DNA of 64,000 bases from Lysinibacillus boronitolerans JCM 21713 = 10a = NBRC 103108 (lineage in GTDB: Bacteria > Bacillota > Bacilli > Bacillales_A > Planococcaceae): positions 1 to 64,000 of the forward strand of contig NZ_JPVR01000059.1 of NCBI RefSeq assembly GCF_000772935.1, read 5' to 3'. The notes under the pieces are model-generated. The model saw nothing but the letters and a program-made list of their open reading frames with translations. It searched no databases and was not told the origin of the DNA. A program made the position numbers and the translations under genes. Positions 19,213 through 27,863 of the stretch are shown here, piece after piece; the stretch's first letter is position 1; the number at the start of each line of letters is the position of its first letter.

Positions 19213-20459
19213 TCCCAAACTTTGATCATTATAAAGAGAAATGGCAGGTTAAAAGTGATGATGTAATTAAACCAGGTCTTACAGCGATTGAAGAGGCTTT
19301 ATCGTTAGTAGGTAATCCTGAACAAACTTTGCATGTCGTCCACTTAGCAGGTACAAATGGCAAAGGCTCTACGTTAACGTTTCTAGAGGCAATTGCACAA
19401 GAACATGGCTTACGTGTGGGCAAATTTATGTCACCCTGTATAGTAGATGTTCATGACCAAATTCAAATAGCTGGTCAACCTATTAAAGAAGCTGAAATGG
19501 ATCGAGTTTTTCAACAGATGCATGAGGCTGGGCTTAGTAGTAAACTAACCGATTTTGAATTGCTGACGGTGGCGGCATTTTTACATTTTGTGAATGGCAG
19601 GGTGGATATTGCACTGATTGAAGCGGGAATGGGTGGCTTATTGGATAGCACAAATGTGGTAACACCCATTGTCTCTATTATCCCAAGTATTGCTTTAGAA
19701 CACACAAAGTTTTTAGGGGATACGCTTGAAAGCATTGCGCACCATAAAGCAGGTATTATTAAGCAACAACGTCCAGTTATTATTGGTGATTTGCCAGATG
19801 AGGCGATGCGTGTTGTGGATGAAGTAGCCAATCAAAAAAATGCCACGCTATTTGCATTAGGTAAGCATTTTGCCATAAAGCCGACAACTGATGGAGAAAG
19901 CTACACGAATGACGTACAGCAGTTCCAAATTGCGAACCTAACTCGTTCGATGAAGGGAGCACATCAGGGGAACAATATGGCACTCGCCATTACAGCATTT
20001 TTCGAAGTGGCGTCAGTATTAGGCGTGTCTATGGATAAAACAGCTATTCGTCAAGCTGTGCAAAAGGCCTCTATTTTGGGACGCTTTGAAGAAATAATGC
20101 CTTTCGTTATTTTGGATGGTGCACATAATCCTGCAAGTGCCGAAAAATTAGTAGAAACGATCCAGTGTGAATATCCAAATGAGCAGATAACATTTGTCAT
20201 TGGCATACTAGCAGATAAAGATGTCCAGCAGATTCTCGGGCTTTTAGAGCAGGTGAGTGATGATTTTTACTTCGTTGACTTTGCTAATTCACGAGCAATG
20301 CCAGCCCATCAAATGGTCAAACTTTCTCATGCAGCATCGAAAACAACGTTGGTTGACTATGCATCCTTTATACAGGGACAATCATATAGACAGCAAAGAA
20401 CCATTGTATCAGGCTCGTTATATTTATTAACAGAGGTTCGTAATAGATTAAAACAATGA
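19209..20459 (+). CDS. folC: Folylpolyglutamate/dihydrofolate synthase paralogue, second copy
   Basis: 416 residues. Same family as the gene before it and in tandem with it: P-loop L-A-G-T-N-G-K-G-S-T, G-M-G-G-L-L-D-S-T-N-V-V, S-I-A-L-E-H-T-K-F-L-G-D-T and D-G-A-H-N-P are intact. ATG 19209 sits after GGAGGAAGG and overlaps the first copy's TGA, so the two are translationally coupled. The copies differ along their length, so this is an old duplication or two specialised enzymes (one for dihydrofolate synthase, one for polyglutamylation). That split is inference. Confidence 0.9.
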   Translation: MIPNFDHYKEKWQVKSDDVIKPGLTAIEEALSLVGNPEQTLHVVHLAGTNGKGSTLTFLEAIAQEHGLRVGKFMSPCIVDVHDQIQIAGQPIKEAEMDRVFQQMHEAGLSSKLTDFELLTVAAFLHFVNGRVDIALIEAGMGGLLDSTNVVTPIVSIIPSIALEHTKFLGDTLESIAHHKAGIIKQQRPVIIGDLPDEAMRVVDEVANQKNATLFALGKHFAIKPTTDGESYTNDVQQFQIANLTRSMKGAHQGNNMALAITAFFEVASVLGVSMDKTAIRQAVQKASILGRFEEIMPFVILDGAHNPASAEKLVETIQCEYPNEQITFVIGILADKDVQQILGLLEQVSDDFYFVDFANSRAMPAHQMVKLSHAASKTTLVDYASFIQGQSYRQQRTIVSGSLYLLTEVRNRLKQ

Positions 20460-20463
20460 AACG

Positions 20464-20498
20464 ACTAGGACTCTTGATAGTGAGTCCTAGTTTTTTTA
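20464..20498 (+). terminator. Terminator of the folC pair
   Basis: ACTAGGACTC (20464-20473) with GAGTCCTAGT (20482-20491), then seven T. Confidence 0.92.
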
Positions 20499-20624
20499 TA
20501 AAGGAGCCTTTATCAAAAAATAATAAATTCGCATTTACCCTTCGGAATCTACATATACTTATACCATATAAAGTTGGCAACGTTACTAGTGCATAGATAG
20601 GTGGAAGGAAGAGGTGATAGTTGA

Positions 20625-21269
20625 ATGAAAATTGTAAGTCATGTGATGAAAAAACAAATATTTCGAGCAATGATTATTGGTGGATTTGTTGGTCTATTAG
20701 GTGTAGCCATTTTTTTGGGCGTTTTACAAGCAAGTACACAGTTACCTTTAAAGAAAAATGGCAGTGAAGTGGCAAATAATCAATCACAAACAGAAACGAT
20801 TCCAACTGCCGGTGAGACAACCAATACATCTAATGCATCAATGTTTTATGCTAGCCAGGCTGGCGTGTATTCAAACTATGAGAGCGCTAGTTCATTTGTT
20901 GCTGAGTATCCTGCCTTAAAAGAGAGCGCGATTGTTCAAGTTGATGATAAGTTTTATGTTTGGACAAGCATGGTGACGGAGGAAAGTCAGCTCCAATTTT
21001 TACAGGACCCTGCTACCTTTAAAAAGGCATTTAGCGTCAGTGGTGAAAGCTGTAAAGAGCCGACCCTTGCAGAAATCCCAACTGCTTTAGCAGATAAAAA
21101 TGCAGCAAAATTAAATTTTAAGGAAAATGGCAAGGACTCAACACTACCAGAGGATTGGCAGTCCATTGGAGCAGCGGCCTCTACTATTTCCAACGATATC
21201 AACATCATTCGTCTGCATGTTTTTGCACATTATCAATCTAAAAATACGTGTCTTCAGGTGAAATTTTAA
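20625..21269 (+). CDS. spoIIB: SpoIIB-like membrane-anchored SPOR-domain protein
   Basis: 214 residues. A short cytoplasmic basic start is followed by one membrane segment (about residues 15-37), then a polar linker rich in Q, T and N. A C-terminal region beginning F-Y-A-S-Q-A-G-V-Y-S-N-Y-E-S-A resembles a SPOR-type peptidoglycan-binding domain. In Bacillus, spoIIB lies exactly here (folC-spoIIB-maf-radC-mreB), and its product helps septal wall thinning during engulfment. Sequence similarity outside the architecture is weak, so the name rests on topology and synteny. GAGGTGAT precedes ATG 20625. Confidence 0.6.
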   Translation: MKIVSHVMKKQIFRAMIIGGFVGLLGVAIFLGVLQASTQLPLKKNGSEVANNQSQTETIPTAGETTNTSNASMFYASQAGVYSNYESASSFVAEYPALKESAIVQVDDKFYVWTSMVTEESQLQFLQDPATFKKAFSVSGESCKEPTLAEIPTALADKNAAKLNFKENGKDSTLPEDWQSIGAAASTISNDINIIRLHVFAHYQSKNTCLQVKF

Positions 21270-21367
21270 CGTCAAATAATAGCGAAATCATCATTATCTT
21301 GTTTTTTTGAAAATTTTCAAATTGTCCATTCTTCTGTATCATAAGGATAAGGAGGAATGATCAGATA

Positions 21368-21961
21368 ATGTTGAAAACAAATCATAAGCTTGTCCTTGCT
21401 TCTGCTTCCCCTAGGCGCAAGGAATTGCTAAGCATGCTAGCGCTTCCCTTTGAAGTCTTGACAAGTGAAGTGGAAGAAACAAGTGTACAAGCTAATACAA
21501 TGCAGGATTATGTAAAAGAAGTAGCTTTATTGAAGACGCGTGATGTAGCCAAAAAAGCAGCTAATGCCACGATTATTGGTGCAGATACGATTGTTGTTTA
21601 CAATCAAGAGCTACTACATAAACCAAAGACGCGTGAGGAAGCTATTTCTCACTTATTACGTTTGTCAAATAACAAACATAGTGTGATGACAGCCGTCGCC
21701 ATAATCGAACCGAATGGAAAGGAAACGACCTTTGTGGAAGAAACCACAGTTGTTTTCCACCGCCTATCGCAGGAATTAATCGAAGCTTATGTAGATTCAG
21801 GAGATCCTTTTGATAAAGCGGGTGGTTATGGCATTCAAACGATTGGCACACTATTAGTTAAACGAATTGAAGGAGATTATAACAATGTTGTAGGTCTACC
21901 ACTTGCAGCTTTGTTTTCGCAATTGGTGGATCTACAGATAGTCCAATTTGCGAAGGAGTGA
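21368..21961 (+). CDS. maf: Maf family nucleotide pyrophosphatase
   Basis: 197 residues, full length. The signature S-A-S-P-R-R-K-E-L-L lies at residues 11-20 and the catalytic G-A-D-T-I-V-V motif near 75. Maf proteins hydrolyse dTTP, UTP or modified nucleotides and affect septation when overproduced. RBS AAGGAGGAATG. The gene is followed 6 nt later by radC. Confidence 0.93.
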   Translation: MLKTNHKLVLASASPRRKELLSMLALPFEVLTSEVEETSVQANTMQDYVKEVALLKTRDVAKKAANATIIGADTIVVYNQELLHKPKTREEAISHLLRLSNNKHSVMTAVAIIEPNGKETTFVEETTVVFHRLSQELIEAYVDSGDPFDKAGGYGIQTIGTLLVKRIEGDYNNVVGLPLAALFSQLVDLQIVQFAKE

Positions 21962-21967
21962 ATATTT

Positions 21968-22666
21968 TTGCTGGAAGACGCTTTACCAACTTTGATGATA
22001 CGTGATGTCAATATAGAGGATCGCCCCCGTGAACGGCTATTACGACAAGGGGCTGAAAGTTTATCCAATCAAGAGCTACTCGCTATTTTATTGAGGACAG
22101 GTACAAAGGAAGAATCTGTGCTTGTTCTTGCAAACAGGGTATTAAATGTTTTTGAACGACTCCATCATTTGAAGCACGCAACCATCGAAGAAATGGTGGC
22201 TATTAAAGGAATAGGTGAGGTGAAAGCCATTCAATTAATAGCTGCCATTGAACTTGGTAGAAGACTGGCTCAAAAACATAATGATGAGAAATTCACAATA
22301 CGTTCTCCTCAAGATGCAGCAACTTACTTAATGCCTGATATGACTTCGCTTAATCAGGAGCATTTTGTTGTGCTTTTTTTGAATATTAAAAACCAAATTA
22401 TTCATAAGCAGACGATTTTTATTGGCAGTTTAAACGCCTCCATCGTTCATCCAAGGGAAATTTATCGAGAAGCTGTCAAAAGGTCTGCCGCTTCCATTAT
22501 ATGTGCCCACAACCATCCAAGTGGGGTACCAACACCAAGCACAGAGGACATTGAAGTAACAAAGCGAATTGTTGAAGCAGGCTATATTATAGGGATAGAG
22601 TTAATTGATCACGTTATTATCGGCGATCATCAATATATTAGTTTAAAGGAAAAAGGATATTTTTAA
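21968..22666 (+). CDS. radC: RadC family (JAB domain) protein
   Basis: 232 residues from TTG 21968 after AAGGAGTG. A helix-hairpin-helix-like N-terminal region (K-G-I-G-E-V-K-A-I-Q-L) is followed by a JAB/MPN metalloprotease-like domain. Its H-N-H-P-S-G...S-x-x-D motif (H-N-H-P-S-G-V-P-T-P-S-T-E-D) is intact. A role in repair is no longer well supported for the family, and its biochemical function is unclear. Ends with a hairpin terminator. Confidence 0.93.
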   Translation: MLEDALPTLMIRDVNIEDRPRERLLRQGAESLSNQELLAILLRTGTKEESVLVLANRVLNVFERLHHLKHATIEEMVAIKGIGEVKAIQLIAAIELGRRLAQKHNDEKFTIRSPQDAATYLMPDMTSLNQEHFVVLFLNIKNQIIHKQTIFIGSLNASIVHPREIYREAVKRSAASIICAHNHPSGVPTPSTEDIEVTKRIVEAGYIIGIELIDHVIIGDHQYISLKEKGYF

Positions 22667-22694
22667 CTCTGCATACAATATGCAGAGTTTTTTA
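22664..22694 (+). terminator. radC terminator
   Basis: AACTCTGCATA pairs with TATGCAGAGTT around a CAA loop, then T-run. Confidence 0.92.
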
Positions 22695-22695
22695 T

Positions 22696-23247
22696 GATGA
22701 ATTCATTTTGTTGTATTGAAGATTTTATTGCTATAATGACCTTATTTACAATCAGTCATAAAAATTTTGTACTTTTTTGTGGTATATTGGCGAACCTTTT
22801 TTCTTACATAACGTTAATGTATTCATAGAAAAGCAATTATCTTCACAAAAATTGGTAGCCTGATACACATTGTCTTATGAGAATAAAAATTATATGCTAA
22901 TCTATACGTACTATTTTTAGTTTAAGAGGGAATTAAAATAGTATCTTTTCTGTGAGATGAAGTATGTGATACTACAAATTCTTGCGTTTTTCCGTTATAA
23001 TGAACGGTATGAATTTTATCTTTATTTCAGGGAGGACTCCCATCGAAATTGGTGGTGAGGTGAATGAGTGTGTAGTTTTTTCAAGGGTGTAAACCACCAA
23101 CTGATGAAGATGAAAAAACTTTGACAGGTGTTATGGACTTTGAAAGGAGTCAATTGTGTATTTACACAATTCAATTTCCTATACATTGTCGTCAAATATA
23201 TTGGATGTCAACGAAAGTATGGCTTATATAGAAAGGGAGTACACAAT
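22696..23247 (+). promoter_or_regulatory. Long structured leader and promoter region of mreB
   Basis: This 552-nt gap has no convincing gene. Promoter candidates: TTGTTG (22708) -18 bp- TATAAT (22732-22737) with an extended TG, and TATAAT at 22996-23001, which is framed by the inverted pair CCGTT/AACGG. Hairpin arms TACTATTTT/AAAATAGTA lie near 22909-22944. From 23049 to 23120 two perfect interleaved stems occur: TTGGTGGT (23049-23056) with ACCACCAA (23093-23100), and AGTTTTTTCA (23074-23083) with TGAAAAAACT (23111-23120). A tiny reading frame (Met-Ser-Val-stop, ATG 23064) with a GAGGTG site lies inside. AATTGTGTA (23152-23160) can pair with TACACAATT at 23163 or with the same 9-mer at 23240-23248, which covers the mreB start. 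Confidence 0.6.
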
Positions 23248-24267
23248 TTGTTTGGACTAGGAAGCAAAGATGTCGGGATTGACCTCGGCACAGCGAATAC
23301 ATTAGTGTTTATTAAAGGAAAGGGAATCGTATTACGTGAACCTTCAGTTGTAGCAAAAAATACAAAAACAGGGGATATCGTTGCCGTTGGTAATGATGCG
23401 AAAAATATGATTGGTCGTACACCTGGCTCAATCGTAGCGATTCGTCCAATGAAAGATGGGGTTATTGCTGACTTCGATATTACAACAGCAATGATCGAGT
23501 ATTATTTAAAAGAAGCATGTAAAAACTCAGGAGGCAATTGGAAAAAGCCGAATGTGATGATTTGTGTGCCTTATGGCATTACATCCGTTGAACAGCGTGC
23601 TGTTATTGATGCAGCACGACAAGCAGGTGCAAAAGAGGCGTTCACAATCGAAGAGCCATTTGCAGCAGCAATCGGTTCAAATCTTCCAGTGTGGGATCCT
23701 ACTGGTTCAATGGTTGTTGATATCGGTGGTGGTACAACAGAAGTAGCCGTTATTTCTTTAGGTGGTATTGTAACAAGTGAATCTGTACGTGTTGGTGGGG
23801 ATGCGATGGATCAATCCATCATCTCGTATATTCGTAAAACGTATAATTTAACAATTGGTGAACGTACAGCGGAAGCCGTAAAAATGGAAATCGGTACAGC
23901 ATTGGCAGAAGGACCAGAAGCACGAATGGATATTAGAGGACGTGACCTGTTAACAGGTCTACCGAAAACAATCGAAATCTCTTCACAGGAAATTTCTGAA
24001 TCATTGCGTGAAGCGGTTGCCTCTATTATTGACGGTGTTCGTAAAACATTAGAACAAACACCTCCAGAATTATCTGCTGACGTAATGGAGCGCGGTATTG
24101 TATTAACTGGTGGTGGTGCACTGTTAACAAACTTAGACAAAGTAATCAGCCAAGAGACAAATATGCCAGTATTCATCGCAGAAGATCCTTTAGACTGTGT
24201 TGCAATTGGTACAGGTAAGGCATTAGATCATATCGACTTAATTCGTCAACAACAAGTTAAAGGGTAA
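23248..24267 (+). CDS. mreB: Rod shape-determining actin homologue MreB
   Basis: 339 residues from TTG 23248, eight bases after AAAGGGAGT. The frame is open further upstream, but only from here does it match the family start ([18 protein letters not shown]). Actin-fold ATPase: phosphate-1 motif D-L-G-T-A-N-T, phosphate-2 D-I-G-G-G-T-T-E and adenosine motif G-G-G-A-L-L are intact. It forms membrane-bound filaments that orient the elongation machinery with MreC and MreD, encoded next. Confidence 0.97.
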   Translation: MFGLGSKDVGIDLGTANTLVFIKGKGIVLREPSVVAKNTKTGDIVAVGNDAKNMIGRTPGSIVAIRPMKDGVIADFDITTAMIEYYLKEACKNSGGNWKKPNVMICVPYGITSVEQRAVIDAARQAGAKEAFTIEEPFAAAIGSNLPVWDPTGSMVVDIGGGTTEVAVISLGGIVTSESVRVGGDAMDQSIISYIRKTYNLTIGERTAEAVKMEIGTALAEGPEARMDIRGRDLLTGLPKTIEISSQEISESLREAVASIIDGVRKTLEQTPPELSADVMERGIVLTGGGALLTNLDKVISQETNMPVFIAEDPLDCVAIGTGKALDHIDLIRQQQVKG

Positions 24268-24280
24268 GGAGGTTTAGGCA

Positions 24281-25195
24281 ATGCCACACTTTTTTTTCAA
24301 TAAGAAAGTAATTTTGCTGCTCGTAGGCATGGTTTTTCTTGTGGCATTGATTAGCTTCTCATTACGTGATCGGACGAATGCAACTTTACCAGAGCAAATT
24401 ATTAAAGATACGGTCGGCGTCGCGCAATCCATTGTTGCGAAGCCGGCGAATTATATTAATGGTATTTTTAATAGTATTGACTCCCTCTTAAACACGTACG
24501 AAGAAAATAAACGTTTAAAAGCACGCTTAGAAGATTTTGCAGTTGTACAAGCTGAAGCAACGGATTTAAAATCAGAAAATAACAAGCTTCGAGAGCTATT
24601 GGATAAAACCGAGAGCTTGAAGGCATTTAATCCAATTCATGCAACAGTGATTGCTAGAAATCCTGATCAGTGGGAAGAGAAAATTATTTTAGATAAAGGA
24701 TCTTCTCATGGTGTCCAAAAAAATATGGCAGTTATGACGGCGAAAGGGTTAGTGGGAAAAATTACACTAGTAACACCTTTCACATCTGAGGTAGAGCTTT
24801 TAAATACAAATAATCCAAACTATCGTGTATCTGCGATGGTGCTAGGAGAAAAAGAAGCATACGGTTTAATCGAGGGCTTTGATGAAGAACGTAATGATCT
24901 CATTATGAAGCGAATCGATTCTAGCTTGAAGGTGAAAGAAGGCGAGCTAGTAGTTTCTTCAGGGCTAGGTGGTATTTTCCCTAAAGGTGTCCCAATCGGA
25001 GAAATTACAGAGGTTAGTACAGATGATTATGGCTTAACAAAAATGGCTTTTGTCAAACCATCAGCTGATTTTTCAATTTTAGAACATGTTGTGATTGCTA
25101 AGCGCACATCAACAGTTATTGATGGCTCAGATGGCAACGCAACGAATGAGGATTTATCGAATCCGCAAGAGGCGAGTAAAGAGGAGGCGGAGTGA
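24281..25195 (+). CDS. mreC: Rod shape-determining protein MreC
   Basis: 304 residues. One N-terminal membrane segment (about 9-27), a coiled coil (about 65-110, rich in E, K and L) and the two beta-barrel subdomains of the extracytoplasmic part (V-I-A-R-N-P-D-Q-W, D-K-G-x-x-x-G-V, then S-S-G-L-G-G-I-F-P-K-G-V-P-I-G). It links PBP2 and RodA with MreB. AAGGAGGTTTAGGC precedes ATG. The acidic serine-rich tail overlaps the mreD start. Confidence 0.96.
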   Translation: MPHFFFNKKVILLLVGMVFLVALISFSLRDRTNATLPEQIIKDTVGVAQSIVAKPANYINGIFNSIDSLLNTYEENKRLKARLEDFAVVQAEATDLKSENNKLRELLDKTESLKAFNPIHATVIARNPDQWEEKIILDKGSSHGVQKNMAVMTAKGLVGKITLVTPFTSEVELLNTNNPNYRVSAMVLGEKEAYGLIEGFDEERNDLIMKRIDSSLKVKEGELVVSSGLGGIFPKGVPIGEITEVSTDDYGLTKMAFVKPSADFSILEHVVIAKRTSTVIDGSDGNATNEDLSNPQEASKEEAE

Positions 25196-25719
25196 TGGTT
25201 CGATTTCTCATTCCCTCTGTGGCGGTTTTACTATTCCTGTTAGAACCAGAATTTGCTATGCTTTCCCCGATTGAAATTAAAGGGGAAGTCTATTTTTTGG
25301 TACCGCGTTTTTTAATCTTATACCTAATTTTTATATCCATCTATTACAGCCGTCAACGAGCGGTAATGTATGGACTTTTTTTTGGTGTCTTGTATGATGT
25401 GTTTTACATTGATATTATTGGATTATATTCCGTACTTTATCCACTTATATGTTTTTTGGCAGGGTCTATCGTGAAAGTTATACATCAGCACTTAGTTGTA
25501 ACAACTACAATTTCAGTTGTACTAGTAGCGATTTTAGAATTTATTCTCTATCAATTCTTTTTCCTAATCGATTTTACAGCAATTCCTTTAGCGGATTTCT
25601 TACGTTCACGACTACTCCCAACAATCATTGCGAATGCTTTATTTTTAATGATTCTTGGTTGGGCCTTCAAGTATCTAATTAATGCGCGTGTCTTACAGAG
25701 AGCACGTGAGGTTTCTTAA
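25195..25719 (+). CDS. mreD: Rod shape-determining protein MreD
   Basis: 174 residues, about five to six membrane segments, the usual MreD size. ATG 25195 is preferred over GTG 25192 because AGGAGG lies seven bases upstream. The start is coupled to the mreC stop (TGATG). Membrane partner of MreC in the elongation complex. Confidence 0.94.
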   Translation: MVRFLIPSVAVLLFLLEPEFAMLSPIEIKGEVYFLVPRFLILYLIFISIYYSRQRAVMYGLFFGVLYDVFYIDIIGLYSVLYPLICFLAGSIVKVIHQHLVVTTTISVVLVAILEFILYQFFFLIDFTAIPLADFLRSRLLPTIIANALFLMILGWAFKYLINARVLQRAREVS

Positions 25720-25746
25720 CAAAGAACAACGTGAGGTGAGGCATTC

Positions 25747-26415
25747 ATGAAAAAACAGTTAGTTAATATGAAGGGAACGAAGGACGGTTTTGTACTACGC
25801 CTAGACGACCAATGTGCGTATGGTGAACTAGTGGAAGAATTAAAGAATAAGGTTTTAGAGGGCGGTATCGATGGTAAAGTTGATGTACAATTATACTTAG
25901 GCTATCGATACTGTACTGAAGAACAATTAAATGAACTTATAAAAATTATTGAAGAAACAGAGCAGCTTATTGTATCGAAGGTGCAAAGTGAAGTACTGAC
26001 TGTCCACGAAAGCAACCAGAAGATGTTTGAAAGCCAACAAGATACATATATAGGAGTGGTCAGATCAGGACAAATTCTGCGTTCATCAGGAGACATTACC
26101 ATCATAGGAAATGTGAATCCAAACGGTCGTGTTGAGGCTGGAGGTAATGTATATGTCCTAGGTAGACTTAAAGGGATTGCACATGCGGGTGTGCAAGGCA
26201 ATAAAGAAGCAATCATTGCAGCATCTCGATTTGAAGCTACGCATATCATGATTGCCGATCAAGTTCAGGTAATGTCAGATGAACATGTAAAAGCGATAAA
26301 TCAAGTAGAAATGACTTGTGCATTTATTGGCTACGATGGACGCATTACGTACGATCAAATTCATGCCTTAAAAAATATTCGACCATTGTTAAATGTGTCT
26401 AAGGGAGGAAGCTAG
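25747..26415 (+). CDS. minC: Septum site-determining protein MinC
   Basis: 222 residues. An N-terminal FtsZ-inhibiting domain (1-100) is joined to the C-terminal right-handed beta-helix domain (about 105-215) with its glycine signature (R-S-G-Q-I-L-R-S-S-G-D-I, G-x-V-N-P-x-G-x-V-x-A-G-G-N-V-Y-V-L-G-x-L-K-G-I-A-H-A-G). Works with MinD to block polar division. GAGGTGAGG before ATG 25747. Confidence 0.96.
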   Translation: MKKQLVNMKGTKDGFVLRLDDQCAYGELVEELKNKVLEGGIDGKVDVQLYLGYRYCTEEQLNELIKIIEETEQLIVSKVQSEVLTVHESNQKMFESQQDTYIGVVRSGQILRSSGDITIIGNVNPNGRVEAGGNVYVLGRLKGIAHAGVQGNKEAIIAASRFEATHIMIADQVQVMSDEHVKAINQVEMTCAFIGYDGRITYDQIHALKNIRPLLNVSKGGS

Positions 26416-26416
26416 T

Positions 26417-27214
26417 GTGGGAGAAGCGATCGTCATAACTTCTGGTAAGGGCGGTGTCGGTAAAACAACGACAACGGCTAACCTTGGGACTGCATTGGCT
26501 CTACAAGGTAAAAAAGTATGTTTAGTGGATACAGATATTGGCCTACGTAATTTAGATGTGATTTTAGGCCTTGAAAATCGTATTATTTATGACCTGGTTG
26601 ATGTGGTGGAGGGACGCTGTAAAATTCATCAAGCATTGATTAAGGATAAACGCGTAGACGAAAAACTATTTTTATTACCTGCTGCTCAAACAACAGATAA
26701 AAATGCTGTTACCCCTGAGCAAATGAAGAGCTTAGTAGAGGAATTGAAAAGAGACTATGATTATGTATTAATCGATTGCCCTGCGGGAATTGAACAAGGC
26801 TATCGTAACGCTGTTGCAGGTGCAGATCATGCGATTGTAGTCACAACACCTGAAATTTCTGCTGTTCGTGATGCTGATCGAATTATCGGTTTACTGGAGC
26901 AGGAGGAGATCACAGCACCTAAGCTCATCATTAATCGTATTCGACAACATATGATGAAGAGCGGTGACACGCTGGATGTCAATGAAATTACAACTCATTT
27001 ATCTATTGATTTATTAGGCATTATTATAGACAGTGAAGGCGTTATCTCATCTTCTAATAAAGGTGAACCAATTGTGATGGACCCTTCAAATAAAGCGTCA
27101 TTGGGCTATCGAAATATTGCCCGTCGTATCCTTGGTGAGTCCGTGCCATTAATGGCTATTCAAGATGAGCAAAGAGGGATGTTTTCCAAACTTAAAGCGC
27201 TTTTCTCAAAATAA
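26417..27214 (+). CDS. minD: Septum site-determining ATPase MinD
   Basis: 265 residues from GTG 26417 after AAGGGAGGAAG, which gives the family start M-G-E-A-I-V-I-T-S-G-K-G-G. Deviant Walker A G-K-G-G-V-G-K-T-T, Walker A' D-T-D-I-G-L-R-N-L-D and a C-terminal amphipathic membrane helix (F-S-K-L-K-A-L-F). ATP-bound MinD recruits MinC to the membrane. No minE is present, as expected for Bacilli. Confidence 0.97.
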   Translation: MGEAIVITSGKGGVGKTTTTANLGTALALQGKKVCLVDTDIGLRNLDVILGLENRIIYDLVDVVEGRCKIHQALIKDKRVDEKLFLLPAAQTTDKNAVTPEQMKSLVEELKRDYDYVLIDCPAGIEQGYRNAVAGADHAIVVTTPEISAVRDADRIIGLLEQEEITAPKLIINRIRQHMMKSGDTLDVNEITTHLSIDLLGIIIDSEGVISSSNKGEPIVMDPSNKASLGYRNIARRILGESVPLMAIQDEQRGMFSKLKALFSK

Positions 27215-27218
27215 ATTA

Positions 27219-27254
27219 AAACCTTTTCGTGCGAGTGTACGAGAAGGTTTTTTT
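27219..27254 (+). terminator. Terminator of the mre-min operon
   Basis: AACCTTTTCGT pairs, with one mismatch, with ACGAGAAGGTT, followed by seven T. Confidence 0.88.
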
Positions 27255-27259
27255 CTTGT

Positions 27260-27288
27260 GCATGTTTGGACATGCAGTCACATATAGT
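27260..27288 (+). promoter_or_regulatory. SigE-type promoter of spoIVFA-spoIVFB
   Basis: GCATGTTT (27260-27267), 13-bp spacer, CATATAGT (27281-27288). This fits the SigE consensus (GHATATTT / CATAnnnT) with one mismatch in the -35. The spoIVF operon is SigE-dependent in Bacillus. Confidence 0.65.
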
Positions 27289-27308
27289 GAGGAAAAAAGG
27301 ATGAGGGC

Positions 27309-27863
27309 TTGTTTAAAAAATGGAAATGGTTCGTCACGATACTTCTTGTGGCAGCAATTATGCTTGTAATTCGTTTAGAGGATCAGGGCGTAGTGGATAC
27401 CCCTGTTCGGAAGCTTGTAACAACCTCTGCTGATTTAACGTATTTAAGTGAGCTCGGTCAAAGCTGGTTCGAGAAAGAAAAAGAGACCATCATGGTTTCT
27501 AGTGATGTAGGGCAAGCAGATCTTTTAACATTTGCGAATGCCCAAGTATTTAAAGAAGGCTATCTTTTGCAATATGATGTAGGCTTACCCATCTATGCTG
27601 GTCAGAATGGGTTAGTCGTTTTTACTGGCCATACAAAATACACAGGTAAGACCATGACGATCAGCTATGAAGATGGTACAACTGTTTCCTATGGTATGTT
27701 AGATAGTTTAGCTCAACTACCCTACACATCTATTCAAGCAAATGATTTAATTGGCATGAAAGAAGCGGGTCAACTTTATGTGTCCATCGAAAAGGGAGAT
27801 GCCCATTTTGATTTAGAGCAAATTGTACAATGGCTTGAGACCTCGGAGACCAATGAGGATTAA
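27309..27863 (+). CDS. spoIVFA: Stage IV sporulation protein FA
   Basis: 184 residues, TTG start after AAGGATGAGGG. One N-terminal membrane segment (about 8-22) is followed by a degenerate LytM/M23-like domain (Y-A-G-Q-N-G-L-V-V-F-T-G, T-I-S-Y-E-D-G-T-T-V-S-Y-G). It is clearly shorter than Bacillus subtilis SpoIVFA (about 260 residues), missing much of the N-terminal region. It holds the SpoIVFB protease inactive at the forespore membrane. Its 3' end overlaps spoIVFB by 11 nt. Confidence 0.85.
   Translation: MFKKWKWFVTILLVAAIMLVIRLEDQGVVDTPVRKLVTTSADLTYLSELGQSWFEKEKETIMVSSDVGQADLLTFANAQVFKEGYLLQYDVGLPIYAGQNGLVVFTGHTKYTGKTMTISYEDGTTVSYGMLDSLAQLPYTSIQANDLIGMKEAGQLYVSIEKGDAHFDLEQIVQWLETSETNED

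Noticed and set aside
23093-23120. Hammerhead ribozyme in the mreB leader (CTGATGA followed by GAAA)
   Set aside because: There is no room for stem II between the two motifs, and the strands that pair are interleaved in an order no hammerhead type uses.
23121-23149. Promoter from TTGACA at 23121
   Set aside because: No acceptable -10 lies 16-18 bp downstream.
23128-23247. N-terminal extension of MreB from GTG 23128
   Set aside because: The extra 40 residues do not resemble MreB, and AAAGGGAGT lies at the proper distance from TTG 23248, where the family sequence begins.
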